NCBI RefSeq assembly: GCF_042665195.1
Contig: NZ_JBHTBW010000006.1
Location: 62,001-126,000 of the forward strand
Length of the DNA: 64,000 nt
Direction: 5' to 3'
DNA from: Laceyella putida
GTDB taxonomy: Bacteria > Bacillota > Bacilli > Thermoactinomycetales > Thermoactinomycetaceae
The position numbers were made by a program, and so were the translations under genes. Of the stretch, positions 42,878 through 51,846 are shown in pieces. The notes under the pieces were generated by a model. It was not told the DNA's origin and did no database searches. It worked only from the letters and a program-made list of their open reading frames with translations. Positions within the stretch are counted from its first letter, which is position 1. Each line of letters opens with the position of its first letter.

Positions 42878-43162
42878 TTATCCGCCAAATCCTTTCGACT
42901 TCCCGCCGATCCCTTTTTTGAAATCAATGTCATTCTCGGTGACCAAGCGGCTGTCACTTTTGATGTAGGCGAACCGCTTTCCTTTTTTCACCACATAGTT
43001 GTTGGGATCATAGTAGCTTCCATCATCATCGCAACGCCCATCCCTATTATCATCAAAACACAACTCAACATCATCCTCCCCGCACCCCGCCAAGGGCACG
43101 GTGATCATCGCAGCAACAAACAACTGCACCAACCGTTTGCTTTTCCCTTGCTGCTCTCCCAT
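42878..43162 (-). CDS. Small acidic lipoprotein ending in Gly-Gly
   Basis: A 94-residue predicted lipoprotein with membrane segment 12-24 and lipobox LAGC (Cys27). The mature part has an EF-hand-like acidic stretch (DDNRDGRCDDDG), two more cysteines and a basic tail ending GKSKGFGG. It takes the place of the YgiB/YjfM-type lipoprotein found beside YgiC/YjfC in enterobacteria. The terminal glycine could be the carboxylate that the neighbouring ligase modifies; this is inference. Confidence 0.75.
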   Translation of the reverse strand: MGEQQGKSKRLVQLFVAAMITVPLAGCGEDDVELCFDDNRDGRCDDDGSYYDPNNYVVKKGKRFAYIKSDSRLVTENDIDFKKGIGGKSKGFGG

Positions 43163-43175
43163 CGGCGCTCCCTCT

Positions 43176-43628
43176 CTATTCTGAAGTAGGTTTGGCGTAA
43201 ATCACGTATACTTTGCGGTTCTCATCCACTTCCGCTGACGTTTTCTCCCATTCACGATCCGCGATGTACAAAAAATCGCTCAATAAGTACAACAACGCTT
43301 CTTGCGATTCATAAAAGCGGAGGCGGCGCACGAGGGGATACTCTTCAGCGTGCTCATGATATTGGCGCACCTCCACGCAAATCCCCTCCCATTCCGGCGC
43401 GAACACCAGACCGGGAGGTGGCGTTTCTTCTTCCTGGCTTTCTTTGATGTAGATCACATAGGTTTCCGCTTCAACCGCGGCGGACGTCTTCTCATACACG
43501 CGGTTGCCCTTCACCAGATAATCGCAGGCGAACCGCATCAACACTTCTTCTTTCGATACGGCGGAATAACCAAAGAGAGCGGGAAACCCCTGTTCTTCAT
43601 CACACAAACGGTATTCCAATCTAACCAT
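43176..43628 (-). CDS. Hypothetical protein with two internal repeats
   Basis: A 150-residue soluble acidic protein. The halves are alike: VYEKTSAAVEAETYVIYIK near residue 44 and EWEKTSAEVDENRKVYVIYAK at the end, each preceded by a helical stretch (EEVLMRFACDYL and QEALLYLLSDFL). It is thus a tandem duplication of a domain of about 70 residues. It is the first gene of the four-gene operon that continues with the lipoprotein 13 bases on. I do not recognise the family. Confidence 0.75.
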   Translation of the reverse strand: MVRLEYRLCDEEQGFPALFGYSAVSKEEVLMRFACDYLVKGNRVYEKTSAAVEAETYVIYIKESQEEETPPPGLVFAPEWEGICVEVRQYHEHAEEYPLVRRLRFYESQEALLYLLSDFLYIADREWEKTSAEVDENRKVYVIYAKPTSE

Positions 43629-43753
43629 TTCGTTCCCCCATCATTTTCTCTCTGCAAAGCTTACTGTTCTATTCTACAGGCATCGGCCATTCTCATCCTT
43701 CACCTTAACCACGTGCGAAAATATCATCCTTTTTTGTTTGACCTTGTTCAACT

Positions 43754-44422
43754 TCAGCTTTGCGAGCTCGCCGTTTTGCTCTGCTTCTGCTTGACCCAAC
43801 GTCCCAGCAGAAGCACCGCGGCCACCACCACCACAATAAATCCGTATTTGATCAAGGGTTCTGCGAAGAAGGCCTTGACCAACTTCTCATCAACGATCAT
43901 TTTGGACGCGGTGAATGCGAGTACACCCGAACCGATATAGATGATCCACGGAAACTGATCCATCAGCTTAAGGAACAACGTGCTTCCCCAGACAACAATC
44001 GGCACACTGATGAGCAGCCCCAACACGACGAGCAGAAAGTCGCCATGGGCCGCACCCGCTACCGCGAGGACGTTATCCAAGCCCATCACCGCATCCGCGA
44101 TAATGATGGTGCGAATCGCCGCCCACATGCTATCCGCCGCTTCCACCTCATGATTCTTCTCCTCGATCAAGAGCTTAAAGGCGATCCAGACCAGAATCAA
44201 CCCGCCGACCAAGAGCAGGCCGGGAATTTTCAACAACCAGACCACCGCCAGTGTGGCCGCCGCCCGAATCACGACAGCCCCAACCGTTCCCCAGACAATC
44301 ACTTGCTTCTGTTTATCCTTGGGCAGGTTCCGCGCCGCCAAGCCGATCACAATCGCGTTATCCCCCGCCAGCACCAGATCAATGATCACAATCGACAGCA
44401 ACGCCGTCAAAAATTCAACCAT
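43754..44422 (-). CDS. TerC family membrane protein, probable Mn2+ exporter (YkoY/YjbE-like)
   Basis: A 222-residue protein with seven predicted helices. The TerC motifs LAGDNAIVIGLAARNLP (about 18-34) and the second DN in MGLDNVLAVAGAA are present, supplying the acidic residues that bind metal. Bacillus relatives YkoY/YjbE export manganese for metalation of secreted proteins. A complete yybP-ykoY Mn2+ riboswitch precedes it, which strongly supports the role. The gap to the next gene (125 bases) leaves co-transcription open. Confidence 0.92.
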   Translation of the reverse strand: MVEFLTALLSIVIIDLVLAGDNAIVIGLAARNLPKDKQKQVIVWGTVGAVVIRAAATLAVVWLLKIPGLLLVGGLILVWIAFKLLIEEKNHEVEAADSMWAAIRTIIIADAVMGLDNVLAVAGAAHGDFLLVVLGLLISVPIVVWGSTLFLKLMDQFPWIIYIGSGVLAFTASKMIVDEKLVKAFFAEPLIKYGFIVVVVAAVLLLGRWVKQKQSKTASSQS

Positions 44423-44469
44423 CTTTGATCACGCACCTCCATTGGTTAGTTTGCTCCAAAATGGCAAAA

Positions 44470-44612
44470 CACACAAAAAGACCTTTACTTTTCCAAGCCG
44501 CAAAAGCATGTTTGGAAAAGTAAAGGTCTTGCTAACAACGGTCGCGTTGCCAACAAAGCCGGGGCGATGCCCGTAATGACGACTTTGCTGTATTAGCTAC
44601 TCCCCTTTAACA
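44470..44612 (-). promoter_or_regulatory. Mn2+-sensing yybP-ykoY riboswitch with overlapping terminator
   Basis: On the minus strand the aptamer begins AAAGGGGAGTAGC (44596-44608), holds CCCGGCTTTG and CGCGACCG, and closes with GCAAGACCTTT. The closing strand is also the start of a long terminator stem (AGACCTTTACTTTTCCAA with its complement) followed by TTTTTGTGT. Mn2+ binding should hold the aptamer and prevent the terminator, switching on terC. The whole element ends about 48 bases before the start codon. Confidence 0.9.
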
Positions 44613-44811
44613 GAGAAAAGAATGTATTCCATTAATCAATCACCTTCTATGATAGACAATGAACCCACTTTTCGTCAATGGACAGAGTTAACAAAGATGG
44701 GTGAACGGTCACGGCGTTCCGTCCATCACCGCCTCTTTCGCAAACGAAGAAAACGCCGCTCATCATAGCATACGTGCCCGGCCAACGGAATATGATGAGG
44801 CCGTCTTTTCA

Positions 44812-46065
44812 TCAGCAAACAGAATCCGTCGGTTTGGGATTTTTCAAGCCGAACAAGGGGCGCAGCTTGATCCCCACATCACTGCCGATCAAGGCGAATA
44901 CGGCCCAGACATAACCGTGCAAGCTAAAAGAGGCGATGCCGCCAAAGTATGCGCCGATATTGCAGCCGTAGGCGAGACGGGCGCCATACCCCATCAAAAT
45001 GCCGCCGATGAGAGAGGCAAGGATGACTTTGACCGAGATCTTGCTTAGTTTGAAGGAGCCTCCCATCGTTGCCGCAAAAAACGCCCCCAGCATAATGCCA
45101 AAATTCATGAGCGAGGTGGTGTCGCTTAAAACCGACTCATATAGCGGTTTTGCCCGCTCCCCTGCCCAATAGCCCCAAGAGGTGACATCCACGCCGAACG
45201 CCATCGCCGCTTTTGAACCCCAGAGGGCAAAAGCGGAGGTGACTCCCCAAGGCCGGCCCGCCAGCAGCAGGGTCAAGGCATTCAAACCCGCCAAAACCAG
45301 CGCGCCCACCCAGAGGGGCCAAGCGCCGCGGATGATCCGTTTCCAGCCTTGGTGCGTCGGCACCGGTTTCCGCATCGGCGGATTTTTCTTTTTGGCGATC
45401 CATACGGCCAAGAGATAGATCAGACCAAGGATGAGCAGTTGCACGATGAGCGCGATGCCGTATCCCCATCCCGTCGTTTTCGCCAGCGATATGGCCGGCA
45501 AAGACGGCAGGTCATTCAGCCAAAAATCCCAATGCCAAGCCCCGAAGACCGAACCGATGACAAATCCGGCCAACGCCAAGACGGCTGAAGACTGCCCCCC
45601 GCCGATATGGTATAAGGTTCCTGACGCGCAACCTCCACCGAGTTGCATCCCCACACCAAACAGAAAAGCACCCGCCACAAGGCTGACGCCGATCGGGTTG
45701 ACACTGGCTTTGGGAACCTCACCCGTCACGGTCGCACCCACGGTGAAAATGACAGCGAAGAGAATGCTTGCCACCGCCAGCATCAAGAGATGGGCGCGCA
45801 ACCCTTCCGTTTGCCCAACGGAAAGAAGTTGGCGAAAAGCGGAAGTAAAGCCAAAGCGGGCATGATAAAGCGCCACACCGCACAAAAAACCGATCACATA
45901 TAATAGCCCTTTGTTCCAACCTTGTCCCGTATATATCAATGCTCCAAGAGCAATAAAAGCCCACACCGCTCCCCAAGCCAGGGTTGTTTGGGGGGAGGGC
46001 GACAGATCCCGACGGATCGTGGAACCCGCCTGATTAAGCGTTGAATGAGATGCGGCCATCACCAT
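44812..46065 (-). CDS. YeeE/YedE family (thiosulfate/sulfur) transporter
   Basis: A protein of about 417 residues with ten or more membrane helices. Two repeats carry the family cysteine motifs: QLGGGCASGTLYHIGGGQ (about residue 143) and YGCNIGAYFGG near 365. Characterised relatives (TsuA) import thiosulfate via these cysteines. The start is uncertain among ATG 46065, GTG 46062 and ATG 46059, all within an AAAGGG-led stretch. No TusA-like gene is adjacent. Confidence 0.9.
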   Translation of the reverse strand: MVMAASHSTLNQAGSTIRRDLSPSPQTTLAWGAVWAFIALGALIYTGQGWNKGLLYVIGFLCGVALYHARFGFTSAFRQLLSVGQTEGLRAHLLMLAVASILFAVIFTVGATVTGEVPKASVNPIGVSLVAGAFLFGVGMQLGGGCASGTLYHIGGGQSSAVLALAGFVIGSVFGAWHWDFWLNDLPSLPAISLAKTTGWGYGIALIVQLLILGLIYLLAVWIAKKKNPPMRKPVPTHQGWKRIIRGAWPLWVGALVLAGLNALTLLLAGRPWGVTSAFALWGSKAAMAFGVDVTSWGYWAGERAKPLYESVLSDTTSLMNFGIMLGAFFAATMGGSFKLSKISVKVILASLIGGILMGYGARLAYGCNIGAYFGGIASFSLHGYVWAVFALIGSDVGIKLRPLFGLKNPKPTDSVC

Positions 46066-46191
46066 CACACCCTTTCCCGATTTATTTAGTTGGAATTTGT
46101 TTTTTTACTCATTTTAACATAAATGTGATTGGTCGAGGAAATTTGTTTTTATCAAAAAGGTGATATCCCTTGCCGCACCCGTTTTCCTACA

Positions 46192-46218
46192 TAAAAAAAC
46201 ACCCGCGTAGGCGAATGT
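46192..46218 (-). terminator. Terminator upstream of the YeeE/YedE gene
   Basis: ACATTCGC pairs with GCGGGTGT (two G-U pairs) over a 4-base loop, followed on the minus strand by seven T residues. Confidence 0.65.
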
Positions 46219-46380
46219 CTCTATGTCCACGTTTCCCTTTTCTTGGCGTATGGATTGGCTTCAGATGACCCCCTAAATAAGCAGAATGGATGTTCCTTAT
46301 TTATACGGCATGCGCTCTCTTTTTCAGTCAAGCGAAGGGGAGATGGAGGCAAAGTATCCGTTGGACAAATAGTGCGCGTT

Positions 46381-46415
46381 CCAAAAAGGCCCCGGAAAAT
46401 CCAGGGCCCTTTTGG
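46381..46415 (-). terminator. Terminator of the second RND gene
   Basis: CCAAAAGGGCCC and the complementary GGCCTTTTTGG form a stem about 25 bases after the stop codon. The rest of the 46066-46438 gap shows no gene. Confidence 0.6.
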
Positions 46416-46438
46416 TGCTTGATCCCCATTTCAACCCA

Positions 46439-49400
46439 TTACCGCTCGTCTGGGGATGCGGGAATCGCCTTTGTGCGCAACAGACTTTGCGGGAGCGGTT
46501 GCGTCTGTTTCCGTGCGGGACGGGTCCGCTTGCGCCAACCGCGCAGGCTGATGCCTGAGAGCAAGAGATACATGACGGGAACAATGAACAAAGTGAGCAA
46601 GGTGGAGGAAATGAGTCCGCCGATGACAACGACGGCCAGCCCTTGAGTGATCGCGTTTCCCTCACCTATACCCAATCCGGCCGGAAGCAGGGCGAAAACG
46701 GTCGCGCATGCCGTCATCAGGATGGGTCGCAAGCGGGTTCCGGCGGCCGTAAGCAGCGCCGTTTCCATGTCCAGTCCATTGGCGGCCTGTTGGCGCACCC
46801 GGTCGAGCAGAACGATGGCATTGGTGACAACGATCCCGACCAGCATCAAGGCACCGATCAATGCGGCGACACTGATGGGCAGTCCCGAAATCCACAATCC
46901 AACCAATCCCCCGATCACCGCAAACGGAAGGGAGAAAAGAATGGTGAACGGCGTGGTCGCTTCTTTAAAAGTGAGCAGCATCACCGCATAGACAAGAAAG
47001 GTTGCGACGGCGATGGCCATTCCGATCTGACGGAAGCTCTCGCTCATTTGTTGGGTGTCGCCGCCCAGGGTCACTTCGGTGCCCGGGGGCAGTTTCAGCC
47101 CGTCGATGATCCGGCCCACTTCTTGCGAAAGCGCCCCCGTGTCTTGGGAAATGGCGTCGCCGGAAACGGTGGCGAATTCCTGCCCGTTTTCTTTTTGGAT
47201 TTTGACGGGTCCTTTCACTTCTTCGATTGTCGCAATGCTCCCCAGTTTGACCAGGCGGCCTGAAGGACTCAGCAACTGCAGTTCTTTCAATTTCTGCACC
47301 AAGTCGATTTCCGGTTTTTCCAAACCCAACCGGATCTCCATCGATTGGTTGCCGCGTTTGAGTTCATTCACTTTGTCGGCTTGCAACAATCCCCGCACGG
47401 ACATCGCCACCTGACTGGTGGTTAACCCTTCACTGGAAGCTTTTTGCTGATCGATATCCACATTCAGCAATTCTTTTTGCTCACTCAGGTTGTTGGTGAC
47501 ATTGGTCAACCCCTTCACTTGCTTCATACGCCGGGTCAGTTCGTTGGCCACGGCCCGGATGTCTTCGATTCGCTCCCCTTTCACCACGCCGATGATCTGG
47601 TTCGCGGTGGGACCGATGCTTTTCTGCTCCAGCACTTGAAGTTCGGCGTTTTCTTTGCGCTCTTGAAGATCATGCCGAATCTGTTGCAAAAAAACCTTCA
47701 TGTCCGTAGTGGGGGTCAGGTTGACAAACATGGAAATCTTATTGGTGTCCCCCGTCAACGGACTGTTCAGATTGCCGACCGAAGTGGCGATCTCTTGTAT
47801 CTCCGGGTATGATCTCAGCCTGGTCTCCATCTCTTTCGCTTTTTTGTTGGTCGCATCGAGCGGAGTGCCTGAAGGCAATTCCAAATTCACTTGCAGTGCC
47901 CGGTTTTGGTCTGACGGGATGAAGCTGGTTCCCACGGATGGAATCAGGCACAAACTGGCGGCAAAAAGCGCGGTGGACGAGGCGATGACCGTCGCCTTAT
48001 GCCGGAAGGCCCAGCCAAGACCCCGTTGGTACAGGGAAACCAAACGGCTTTTTTCATGGTGTTGTCGCGGTTGTTTCCCGTTGGCCATGACGAGCTTCGC
48101 CAACAGGGGAACCACCGTGATGGAAACCACCAACGAACAGAGAAGCGAAAACACAATGGTCAAGGCAAAAGGAATGAACAACTTGCCAACAATGCCGTCG
48201 ATGAACCCGAGCGGAATGAAAACCACAATGGTGGTGAGCGTCGATGAGGTGATGGCCGAAGCCACTTCGGTCGTCGCGAGTTGAATGAGGGAGGCGTTCC
48301 GCTCCTCCGCATGCACAAGACGGCGATAGATGTTCTCGATGACCACCAGGCTGTCATCCACAATCCGGCCGATAGCGACAGCCAACCCGCCCAACGTCAT
48401 CACATTCAAGCTGAGGTCAGCCTGTTTCAAAAAGATCAACGTCGCCAAAATGGAGAGCGGAATGGAGACCATCGAAATCACCACGGCGCGGATGTTGCGC
48501 AAAAACAACAAGATGACAACCACGGCAAACAAGGCCCCCAGCAATCCTTCACGAATGATCGTGTGGATCGAGAGTTTCACCATCTTGGATTGGTCGAGCA
48601 ATACGGAGATGTTCAGACCGGGATGCTGTTTTTTGAGGTCTTCCACTTTTTCCGTAACGGCATGGGCCGCATCGACAATGTTTCCGTCGGGATTTTTGAT
48701 CAGCTCGATGTTCACGGAGGGTTTTCCGTTCACGCGTGTGATCAGGGGAGCGTCTTCGACTGATTCGGTCACGCTGGCGATTTGCGAAAGCTTGACTGTT
48801 TTAAGGCTGCCCGATGGGGTGTTGTCGCCGGTCAAGTTCCCTTGGCGGGGCAGGGATTTGCCCGCGGGGGATTCTTTGGGGCGCGGCATGCGGTTTTGCA
48901 GTTGTTTCAGCTTCTCATTCAGCTGTTTTAACGCTTTTGTCTCCGCATCGACCTTCGGTTTCAGGGTGGCCACGGTGGCGGCCGCTTTTTCGTCATCGGG
49001 GTTTTGTTTCAGCCACATTTGGGCGGCGTTCAACGCCAATTGATCGGCCAATAATTTGCCTTGCAATTGTTGCGCGGACTGCATGAGTTGGACTTGGGCC
49101 TGAAGCAGTCCCAGCCCTTGGCCCACCTGTCCCAGGCCTTGCCCCAATTGCCCGACGGATTGGCCCAATCCTTGAAACCCTTGGTTGATTTGGCTCATCG
49201 ACTTCTGCATGCTTTCTTGGGGATTGGGATAGATGGGAATCCGCAGGTTTTTGAGTTGCTCGACGGAAGTGATTTTCTGGTCGATCTGCACGGGGCGGAC
49301 GACATCATCCACACGGACATCACCGACCGGGATGGTCACGTTGTTCCCCTGCAATGCTTGTTGCACTTGCTGGACGGACAAGTTGTGCTTTTTCAGCTGA

Positions 49401-49978
49401 TCTTGCTTCAACCGGACATAGACCGCTTTGGAGCTTTGCCCCTGGATCTGCACTTTGCCGACTTCCTTGATGTTTTTCAGAGTCGGCGCCAACCTTTGTT
49501 TGACCCATTGTTCCAACTCAGGGATGGGTTTCGTTTGGCTTGTCACACTTAAGACCATAAAGGGCTTCGTGTTGAATCCATACCGATTGAAACTGGTTTG
49601 ACCGGCCTCTTTGGGCAGAACCGCCTGTTCAATGGCGCCCTTCATCTCTTGTTGCGCCTGGTTCAGGTCGGTGTGGAAACCAAATTCGACCACGACGATG
49701 GACAAACTGTCGGCGGAGACGGAAGTGACTTTTTTGGCGCCCGCCATTTCCTGCAACGCTTGCTCAACCGGTTTGGTCACTTTTTCATCCACCTCATTCG
49801 GCGAAGCGCCGGGATAAGGGGTGACGGCGGCAATGACGGGAATGTCGATATCAGGCATCGATTCCATTTTCAACTGGACGGCAGTGTAAATCCCACCGGC
49901 AGTGATGAGAACCACCAGCAAAAAAATCACGGTGGCATTTCGCAATGAGAAACGTGTCAGTCCATCCACAATACGCAC
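46439..49978 (-). CDS. RND family (HAE1-type) efflux transporter
   Basis: A complete exporter of 1179 residues. GTG 49978 is chosen because GGAGAG lies 6 bases upstream and the paralogue begins at the same place; a 32-codon longer frame has no site. It shows helix 1 (about 13-32), the MESMPDIDIP segment, the helix-4 motif GRIVDDSLVVIENI, and helices 7-12 at the end. Residues about 250-390 are an inserted region with Gly-Gln heptad-like repeats (GQSVGQLGQGLGQ) and a coiled-coil-like part. The C-terminal tail is basic. Role in export of amphiphiles or drugs is inferred from SwrC of Bacillus. Confidence 0.94.
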   Translation of the reverse strand: MRIVDGLTRFSLRNATVIFLLVVLITAGGIYTAVQLKMESMPDIDIPVIAAVTPYPGASPNEVDEKVTKPVEQALQEMAGAKKVTSVSADSLSIVVVEFGFHTDLNQAQQEMKGAIEQAVLPKEAGQTSFNRYGFNTKPFMVLSVTSQTKPIPELEQWVKQRLAPTLKNIKEVGKVQIQGQSSKAVYVRLKQDQLKKHNLSVQQVQQALQGNNVTIPVGDVRVDDVVRPVQIDQKITSVEQLKNLRIPIYPNPQESMQKSMSQINQGFQGLGQSVGQLGQGLGQVGQGLGLLQAQVQLMQSAQQLQGKLLADQLALNAAQMWLKQNPDDEKAAATVATLKPKVDAETKALKQLNEKLKQLQNRMPRPKESPAGKSLPRQGNLTGDNTPSGSLKTVKLSQIASVTESVEDAPLITRVNGKPSVNIELIKNPDGNIVDAAHAVTEKVEDLKKQHPGLNISVLLDQSKMVKLSIHTIIREGLLGALFAVVVILLFLRNIRAVVISMVSIPLSILATLIFLKQADLSLNVMTLGGLAVAIGRIVDDSLVVIENIYRRLVHAEERNASLIQLATTEVASAITSSTLTTIVVFIPLGFIDGIVGKLFIPFALTIVFSLLCSLVVSITVVPLLAKLVMANGKQPRQHHEKSRLVSLYQRGLGWAFRHKATVIASSTALFAASLCLIPSVGTSFIPSDQNRALQVNLELPSGTPLDATNKKAKEMETRLRSYPEIQEIATSVGNLNSPLTGDTNKISMFVNLTPTTDMKVFLQQIRHDLQERKENAELQVLEQKSIGPTANQIIGVVKGERIEDIRAVANELTRRMKQVKGLTNVTNNLSEQKELLNVDIDQQKASSEGLTTSQVAMSVRGLLQADKVNELKRGNQSMEIRLGLEKPEIDLVQKLKELQLLSPSGRLVKLGSIATIEEVKGPVKIQKENGQEFATVSGDAISQDTGALSQEVGRIIDGLKLPPGTEVTLGGDTQQMSESFRQIGMAIAVATFLVYAVMLLTFKEATTPFTILFSLPFAVIGGLVGLWISGLPISVAALIGALMLVGIVVTNAIVLLDRVRQQAANGLDMETALLTAAGTRLRPILMTACATVFALLPAGLGIGEGNAITQGLAVVVIGGLISSTLLTLFIVPVMYLLLSGISLRGWRKRTRPARKQTQPLPQSLLRTKAIPASPDER

Positions 49979-51138
49979 ATCATTCTCTCCTTTAAATATG
50001 AAAGGCCAAACGTCCTTCACGTTGCGTTTAAACGGGGGATATGTACCAAAACACAGGTTGGGAGGAGTGTTCACTTTTTAACCATCGGCGCAACACAGGC
50101 AAGGGGTCCCATGGCCATGCCTTCTCCGTATGTTGGGAAGGTACCATTTTTCCAAAAATTTGGCCTTGACGCCGAAAGAAGACAAGTCCACACTTTGTTA
50201 CCACCTGTGGAGTTGGTTAAAACCAATTTTTATATAGACTTTAAATTAAACCTAATTTTTTCCGAATAATAAAGATATGGGCAAAGGATGCTTCGGAAGG
50301 AAGGTCTGATCATGAGGGCATTTCTTTCGCCTCCTCCAGATTAACAGGAGAAAGAAAGAGAAACGATCGTTTAACATTACAAGCTGCTTTCAATTTTTAT
50401 AAGCTTCGAGGCGGTCACGGCGGTTTTCCACCGCTTCACTCCGTAGATCTTGAGCGCGCCCCGCCACCAGCAAAGCCATCCCCCGTAATCACCGATGAAA
50501 ACGGCAACATCAATGATCTATAGCAGGAACCCGATGAACTTTTTCAAGTATTTGCCCTCTGTTACGTTTCTGATTTAAGCATACAAAAGCGTCCCTTTTT
50601 CCAGCAGGAACCCCGGTTCCATTTTGCGCTACGACTCTGGTCGCAGACCGCTTACGACTCACCGCATAAAAGGAAGAATCCCCATCGCGCCCTGCACATA
50701 AAAAATACCTACCTCCATGTCTAGCGGATTGGCTTTTCTGAAGGAACAGACATGAAAAAATTAAGCAAGGTGGCCTGATGTAGACTGATTATTTGATTCG
50801 TTTGCATCTATGTTCAGTCAAGGAAGAGATTTATTATGAGTATTGGAACCGGACTGCTGTTAAAGGGAGGTATCACCGTAACTGATTCGGCGGGAGCATG
50901 AGGAGGGTAAAGAATGACTGGTCTGCTTGACAGACCCACTAGGGCATGTCTGGCAAATCAAGTTGATCGATAGGAGGCGGCGGCATTTATCAGACACGCC
51001 CTAAAAAACAATGTAAAATCATATGAGGGAACCTTTTTCTTGCTGAATATTGCTGCTCTACCTTTTGACTATGGCACACATTCCTTCGTTTCTTTTCCAC
51101 ACTGAAATCCCCCATCGCTTCCATGATGAGGGATTCGG
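49979..51138. other. Long gene-poor gap between pilO and the second RND gene
   Basis: No convincing gene is present in about 1.15 kb. A minus-strand frame at 50377-50553 has protein-like content (LKKFIGFLL, then a stop, then IIDVAVFIGDYGG and IYGVKRWKTAV) and could be a decayed small membrane protein. A 64-base inverted-repeat element lies at 50940-51003. The RND promoter should lie near 50200-50290 but no clear boxes were seen. Confidence 0.4.
50940..51003. repeat. Short element with 19-base terminal inverted repeats
   Basis: TAGGGCATGTCTGGCAAAT (50940-50958) and the complement of ATTTATCAGACACGCCCTA (50985-51003) agree at 16 of 19 positions and enclose 26 bases. Both ends lie at TA. This looks like a miniature or internally deleted insertion element. 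Confidence 0.5.
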
Positions 51139-51846
51139 CTACTTCACATTCTTCTTCACTTGTTCATCCTGATACATGTACAAGGCCAGATAGACCACAC
51201 CCGGTTCAGCCTTGGTTTCGTCGGTCCATTGGTAGTCCCAGCCGACGACGGTGACGAGGCGTTCCCCTTGTTGCAATTGGTTGAGCAGGTTGGGGAACTG
51301 GCTCTTGGTCGCTTTCACCTCAAGCTTGACCCAGATGGGCTTCAAGGCTTCGGATGGGACAATGCCCAGTTGCTTGGCCACATCGCTGGCGTCGGGCGGA
51401 ATGACTCCGTTCTCTTTCGGCTGGGTGGCGGATGCGGTAGTCGTTTCCTCCGCCGTGTTGGTGGAGGCGGTTTTGGCCGCAAGGACTTGGGCGATGTCAT
51501 CGAGCAATTCCATCTTCACCCACGTCGCGCCGGACGTTTTGACGGCTTGTTCCAGTTGGACCACGTATTCGGGCCGGTTCTGGACAATGGGGATCTTCTT
51601 CTCCAACCCGGTCAATTCCGCTTGCGACGGTTCGATCGGCAACTGATAGGTGGAAGCGGTGTATTTCTCATATCGCTTCATGTTGCCGGCCAAGTTTTTT
51701 CCTTCTTGCTTCAATTGCTGGTATTCCAGATAATCCGGTTGCAACAGATGGTAGGCCAAGCCAACCAAGCCGACCAAGCCGATGCACCAGAGGATGTTTA
51801 ACGTTTTCCCTGATTTCCAGCGTTTGGGAGGAATGGGTTGTCGGAT
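51139..51846 (-). CDS. PilO-like pilus assembly protein, probable ATC start
   Basis: About 235 residues if initiated at ATC 51844-51846, which has GGAGG at 9 bases. The only standard start, TTG 51777, would cut into the single membrane helix (NILWCIGLVGLVGLAYHLL). The rest is a periplasm-type coiled coil (about 45-70), a low-complexity Thr/Ala linker and a ferredoxin-like C-terminal domain, as in PilO. It overlaps pilN. PilM, PilN and PilO form the inner-membrane alignment complex of type IV pili or competence pseudopili. Confidence 0.72.
   Translation of the reverse strand: MRQPIPPKRWKSGKTLNILWCIGLVGLVGLAYHLLQPDYLEYQQLKQEGKNLAGNMKRYEKYTASTYQLPIEPSQAELTGLEKKIPIVQNRPEYVVQLEQAVKTSGATWVKMELLDDIAQVLAAKTASTNTAEETTTASATQPKENGVIPPDASDVAKQLGIVPSEALKPIWVKLEVKATKSQFPNLLNQLQQGERLVTVVGWDYQWTDETKAEPGVVYLALYMYQDEQVKKNVK

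Noticed and set aside
50377..50553. Minus-strand frame resembling a small membrane protein
   Set aside because: It has an in-frame stop and no start signal; mentioned only in the description of the gap.
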